64,000 bases of DNA. Source: Sanderia malayensis (Eukaryota > Cnidaria > Scyphozoa > Semaeostomeae > Pelagiidae). Position 1 is the stretch's first letter, and the number at the start of each line of letters is the position of its first letter. The stretch covers positions 124,001-188,000 of the forward strand of contig RQOL01000516.1 in the NCBI GenBank assembly GCA_013076295.1, read 5' to 3'. Positions 59,321 through 64,000 of the stretch are shown piece by piece. Position numbers and translations under genes: made by a program. The notes beneath the pieces were generated by a model. That model was given only the letters and a program-made list of their open reading frames with translations, did no database searches and was not told where the DNA came from.

Positions 59321-61342
59321 GGTAGCTTCCCACTTCCCACTTTTGGTGACTTCCCACTTTTGATGACTTCCCACTTTTTCCTGTCTTCCCACTTCGCACC
59401 CTTGATGACTTCCCACTTTTGATGCCATTTTTTAAACTCTTTCAATTTCCATCAAATTCTGTGGAAAATACAATTTTGGTATGATGACCTCCCAATTCTG
59501 ATGGCTTCCCACTTTTTCTCGACTTCCCACTTTCCAGTTTTGATGACTTCCCATTTCTGATGACTTCCCACTTTTTCCTGACTTTCCACTTCCCACATTT
59601 AATGAATTCCCACTTTTCATGCAATTTTTCAAACTCGTTCAACTTGCATCAAATTTGCGAAAAGTACAGTTTTGGTGTGCTGAATTTGAATATGAAACTT
59701 GTTTTTGAAATTTTCATGTTTTTGGGGCATACAACGGGGTATAAGGGGGCAACATGCAATTTTTCAAACTCGTTGAATTTGCATCAAATTTGGTGGAAAA
59801 TACAATTTTGCTATGATGATTTCCCACTTTTGATAGCTTCCCATTTTTGATGCATTTTTTCAAACTCGTTCAATTTGTATCAATTTTTGTGGAAAGTACA
59901 AGTTTGGTGTTATGAAATTAAATATTGAACTTGTTTTTTGAACTCTTTATGCTTTGGGGGAATAGGACGTTGTAGAAGGGGGAACATGCAAAATTTTTAA
60001 ACTCCTTTAATTTGTATCAAATTTTGTGGAAAGTGCAAATTTGGTGTGCTGAATTTGAACATGAAGCTAGTTTTTGAAATTTTTATGTTTTGAGGGCATC
60101 CAAGGTTGTAAAAGGGGGCAATATGCAATTTTTCAAACTCGTTCAATTTGTATCAAATTTCGTTGAAAATAAAATTTCGGTGTTATGAAATTAAATATTT
60201 AACTTGTTTTTTGAACTCTTTATGCTTTGGGGGAATAGGACGGTGTAGAAGGGGAATATGCAAATTTTCAAACTCCTTCAATTTGTATCAAATTTTGTGG
60301 AAAGTACAAATTTGGTGTGCTGAATTTGAACATGAAGCTGGTTTTTGAAATTTTCATGTTTTGAGGGCATACAAGGTTGTAAAAGGGGGCAATATGCAAT
60401 TTTTCAAACTCGTTCAATTTGTATTAAATTTTGCGGAAAGTACAATTTTTGTATGATGACTTCCTACTCTTGCTGACTTCCCACGTTTTCCTGACTTCCC
60501 ATTTTCCATTTTTGATAACTTCCCACTTCTGATGATTTCCTAATTTTTCCTGCCTTCCCATTCTTCACTTTTGATGACTTCCCAACTTTTTCAAACTTCT
60601 CCAATCCGTATCAAATTTTGTGGAAAGTACACATTTGGTGTGCTGAAATCGAATATGAAGTTGGTTTCTGAAACTTTCTTGTTTTGAGGGCATAAAACGG
60701 AGTAAAAAAGGGCAATATGCATTTTTTGAAAATCGTTGAATTTGCATCAAATTTTGTGTAAAGTACAGGTTTTCTGTGCTGAATTAGAATATGAAACTGG
60801 TCTTTGAAATTTTAATCTTTTGAGGGCATAAAACGTGCTAAAAGGGGCAATATGCAATTTTTCAAGCTCGTTCAACTTGAATCAAATATTGTGGAAAGTG
60901 CATTTTCGGTGTGCTGAAATTGAATATGAAACTTGTTTTTTGAAATTTTAATGTTTTGGGGAATGAGACGGGGTAGTAGAAGCGGGCAATATGCAATTTT
61001 CAAACCCGTTCAATTTGTATCAAATTTTGTGGAAAGTACAAATTTGGTATGATGACTTCCCACTTCTTATGACTTCCCACTTTTTCCTGACTTTCCATTT
61101 TCCATTTTTGATAACTTCCCACTTCTGATGATTTCCCACCTTTTCCTGCCTTCCCACTCTTCACTTTTGATGACTTCCCACTTTTGATGCAATTTTTCAA
61201 ACTCTTTCAATTTGCATCAAATTTTGTGCAAAGTACAGTTTTGGTGTGCTGAATTTGAATATGAAACTTGTTTTTGAAATTTGTATATTTTGAGGGCATA
61301 CAACAGGGTAAAACGAAGCAATATCCAATTTTTCAAACTCGT
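59321..61342 (+). repeat. A then B run, second copy of 31.9-33.9 kb
   Basis: From 59426 it matches 31950 onward at +27,472 bp through the B run and A tracts near 60,455-60,590 and 61,050-61,185. Confidence 0.8.
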
Positions 61343-62820
61343 TCAATGTGTATCAATATTTGTGGAAAGTACAATTTTGGTATGATGACTTCCAACTTTT
61401 GCTGATTTCCCACTTTTTCTCGACTTCCCACTTCCCACTTTTGTTGGCTTCCCACTTCTGATGACTTCCCACTTTTCCCTACCTTCCCACTCGTCACTTT
61501 TGATGGCTTCCCACTTCTGATGACTTCCCACTTTTCCCTGTCTTCCCACTCTTCCCTTTAGGTGATTTCGCAATTTTGATGCAATTTTTCAAACTCTTTC
61601 AATTTGCATCAAATTTTGTGGAAAATACAAATTTGGTGTGTTGAATTTGAACATGAAAATAGTTTCTGAAATTTTCATGTTTTGAGGGCATAAAAGGGAG
61701 TAAAAGTGGGCAACATGCAAATTTTCAAACTCGTTCAATTGGTATCAAATTTTGTCGAAAGTACACGTTTGGTGTGCTGAATTTGAACATGAAGCTTGTT
61801 TTTGAAATTGTCATGTTTTGAGGGCATACAAGGTTGTAAGAGGGGGCAATATGCAATTTTTCAAACTCGTTCAATTTGTATCAAATTTTGTGGAAAGTAC
61901 AAATTTGGTATGATGACTTTCTTCTTTTGCTGACTTCCCACGTTTTCTTGACTTCCCATTTTCCATTTTTGATAACTTCCCACTTCTGATGACTTCCCAC
62001 TTTTTCCTACCTTGCCACTCGTCACTTTTGATGATTTCGCAATTTTGATGCAATTTTTCAAACTCTTTCAATTTCCATCAAATTTTGTGGAAAGTACAAA
62101 TTTGGTGTGCTGAAACTCAATATGAAACTGCATTTTGAAATTTGCATGTTTTTGGGGCATACAACGGGGTATAAGGGGGCAACATGCAAATTTTCAAACT
62201 CGTTCAATTTGTATCAAGTTTAGTGGAAAGTACAACTTTGGTGTGTTGAATTTGAACGTGAAACTGGTTTGTGAAATTTTCATGTTTTGAGGGCATACAA
62301 GGTTGTAAGAGGGGGCAATATGCAATTTTTCAAACTCTTTCAATTTGCATCAAATTTTGTGGAAAGTGCAATCTTGGTGTGCTAAGTTTGAACATGAAAC
62401 TGGTTTTTGAAAGTTTCATGTTTTCAAACTCTTTCAATTTGCATCAAATTTTGTGGAAAGTACAGATTTGGTGTGCTGAATTTGAACATGAAACAGGTTT
62501 TTGAAATTGCCATGTTTTGAGGGCATAAAACGGCGCAAAAAAGGGGAATATCCAATTTTTCACACTCTTTCAATTTGCATCAAATTTGTTGAAAATACAA
62601 TTTCGGTGTTATGAAATTAAATATTTAACTTGTTTTTTAAACTCTTTATGCTTTTGGGGAATAGGACGGTGTAGAAGGGGGAATATGCAAAATTTCAAAC
62701 TCGTACAATTTGCATCAAATTTGGTGGAAAGTACAAATTTGGTGTGCTGAATTTGAGCATGAAGCTGGTTTTTGAATTTTTCATGTTTTCAGGGCATACC
62801 AGGTTGTAAAAGGGGGCAAT
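61343..62820 (+). repeat. B-rich block, copy of 37.7-39.2 kb
   Basis: Constant +23,609 bp offset, including the 528 bp interval that is 576 bp at 33.9 kb. One short-B joint lies near 62,330-62,470. Confidence 0.8.
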
Positions 62821-64000
62821 ATGCAATTTTTCAAACTCGTTCAATTTGTATCAAATTTCGTTGAAAATAAAATTTCGGTGTTATGAAATTAAATATTTAA
62901 TTTGTTTTTTGAACTCTTTATGCTTTGGGGGAATAGGACGGTGTAGAAGGGGAATATGCAAATTTTCAAACTCCTTCAATTTGTATCAAATTTTGTGGAA
63001 AGTACAAATTTGGTGTGCTGAAATTGAACATGGAGCAAGTTTTTGAAATTTTCATGTTTTGAGGGCATACAAGGTTTTAAAAAGGGGCAATATGCAATTT
63101 TCAAACTCCTTCAATTTGTATCAAATTTTGTGGAAAGTAGAATTTTCGTATGATGACTTCCTACTTTTGCTGACTTCCCACGTTTTCCTGACTTCCCATT
63201 TTCCATTTTTGATAACTTCCCACTTCTGATGATTTCCCACTTTTTCCTGCCTTCCCATTCTTCACTTTTGATGACTTCCCACTTTTGATGCAATTTTTCA
63301 AACTCTTTCAATTTGCATCAAATGTGAAGGTGCAAATTGGGTGTGCTGAATTTGAACATAAAACAGGTTTTTGAAATTGTCATGCTTTGAGGGCATAAAA
63401 CGGCGCAAAAAAGGGGAATATCCAATTTTTCAGACTCTTTCAATTTGCATCAAATTTCGTTGAAAATACAATTTCGGTGTTATGAAATTAAATATTTAAC
63501 TTGTTTTTTGAACTCTTTATGCTTTAGGGGAATAGGACGGTGTAGAAGGGGGAATATGCAAATTTTCAAGCTCCTTCAATTTGAATCAAATTTTGTGGAA
63601 AGTACAAATATGGTGTGCTGAATTTGAACATGAAGCTGGTTTTTGAAATTTTCATGTTTTGAGGGCATACAAGGTTGTAAAAGGGGGCAATATGCAATTT
63701 TTCAAACTCGTTCAATTTGTATTAAATTTTGCGGAAAGTACAATTTTTGTATGATGACTTCCTACTCTTGCTGACTTCCCACGTTTTCCTGACTTCCCAT
63801 TTTCCATTTTTGATAACTTCCCACTTCTGATGATTTCCTAATTTTTCCTGCCTTCCCATTCTTCACTTTTGATGACTTCCCAACTTTTTCAAACTTCTCC
63901 AATCCGTATCAAATTTTGTGGAAAGTACACATTTGGTGTGCTGAAATCGAATATGAAGTTGGTTTCTGAAACTTTCTTGTTTTGAGGGCATAAAACGGAG
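62821..64000 (+). repeat. B-A-B block at window end
   Basis: Matches about 36,010-37,130 (offset about 26,865 bp). B to 63,155, A to 63,290, B to 63,755, A to 63,890, B to the edge. The array continues beyond the window. Confidence 0.8.

Larger units (their letters stand above)
1..64000. repeat. Gene-free nested satellite array spanning the whole window
   Basis: Every stretch I read resolves into modules A, B, C or D or a recognisable mixture, and the array continues past both window ends. The + strand carries CTTCCCAC-type pyrimidine tracts throughout and its complement carries the GGG-rich version, so orientation is uniform. Higher-order duplications of 0.84, 0.94, 2.3, 2.98, 3.55 and 3.57 kb are superimposed. 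No unique-sequence island longer than about 300 bp was found. I infer heterochromatic satellite DNA of a eukaryote. A repeat-rich extrachromosomal element is possible but nothing supports it. Confidence 0.9.

Noticed and set aside
1..64000. CRISPR array
   Set aside because: Repeats are not of 23-50 bp with unique spacers; the intervals are themselves repeats, and no cas-like gene is present.
1..64000. Telomere repeats, tRNA, rRNA, LTRs or transposase genes
   Set aside because: No TTAGGG-like runs, cloverleaf or rRNA signatures, long terminal repeats or recognisable catalytic motifs were seen on either strand.

Overview
This 64 kb window holds no gene that I can support. It is one continuous AT-rich, head-to-tail repeat array. 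I infer eukaryotic satellite or heterochromatic DNA, because there is no coding density, no RNA gene and no mobile-element gene, and because monomers, composite cassettes and multi-kilobase higher-order repeats are nested in one another. I cannot place the lineage from the sequence.

Four building blocks explain almost every base. Module A is a short pyrimidine-rich motif around GACTTCCCACTTTTGAT, about 17 bp, repeated in tracts of roughly 40-200 bp. Module B is a monomer of about 136-146 bp that starts near CAATTTTTCAAACTCGTTCA and contains GTGGAAAGTACAA and GGGGGCAATATG. It also occurs as half monomers that run straight into A, and as a 94 bp short form. Module C is a 204 or 225 bp element with CAGATAAA at both ends and short inverted ends (AAAGTGGGTTT / AAACCCACTTT); I count 35 copies. 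Module D is an 85 bp AT-rich variant carrying three 9 bp AGTA-type steps; I count 23 copies. All lie in one orientation except for one small foldback, present in two copies.

Layout: 1-3965 is B short forms, a C trimer and an A/B mosaic. 3966-9896 is a C/D-rich zone related to the 3.57 kb higher-order repeat (alpha). 9897-20384 is the beta zone, ending in two nearly identical 3,547 bp tandem units. 20385-24091 is a 2.2-2.3 kb duplication (gamma). 24499-31849 is two alpha units plus a fragment. 31850-43650 is an 11.8 kb stretch of A and B only, with a 2.98 kb duplication (delta) and a patch of suspicious sequence at 33.87-34.45 kb. 43651-50609 repeats the beginning of the window and pieces of 7-14 kb. 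50610-59425 is a second alpha locus. 59426-64000 again matches 32-39 kb.

Read at large scale, 42.5-62.8 kb looks like a collinear but contracted copy of 1-39.2 kb. That fits repeated unequal exchange. Many open frames of 60-174 codons exist, but they are products of stop-poor repeats and I do not call them genes. No promoter, terminator, ribosome-binding site, tRNA, rRNA, CRISPR array, telomere repeat or origin was recognised.
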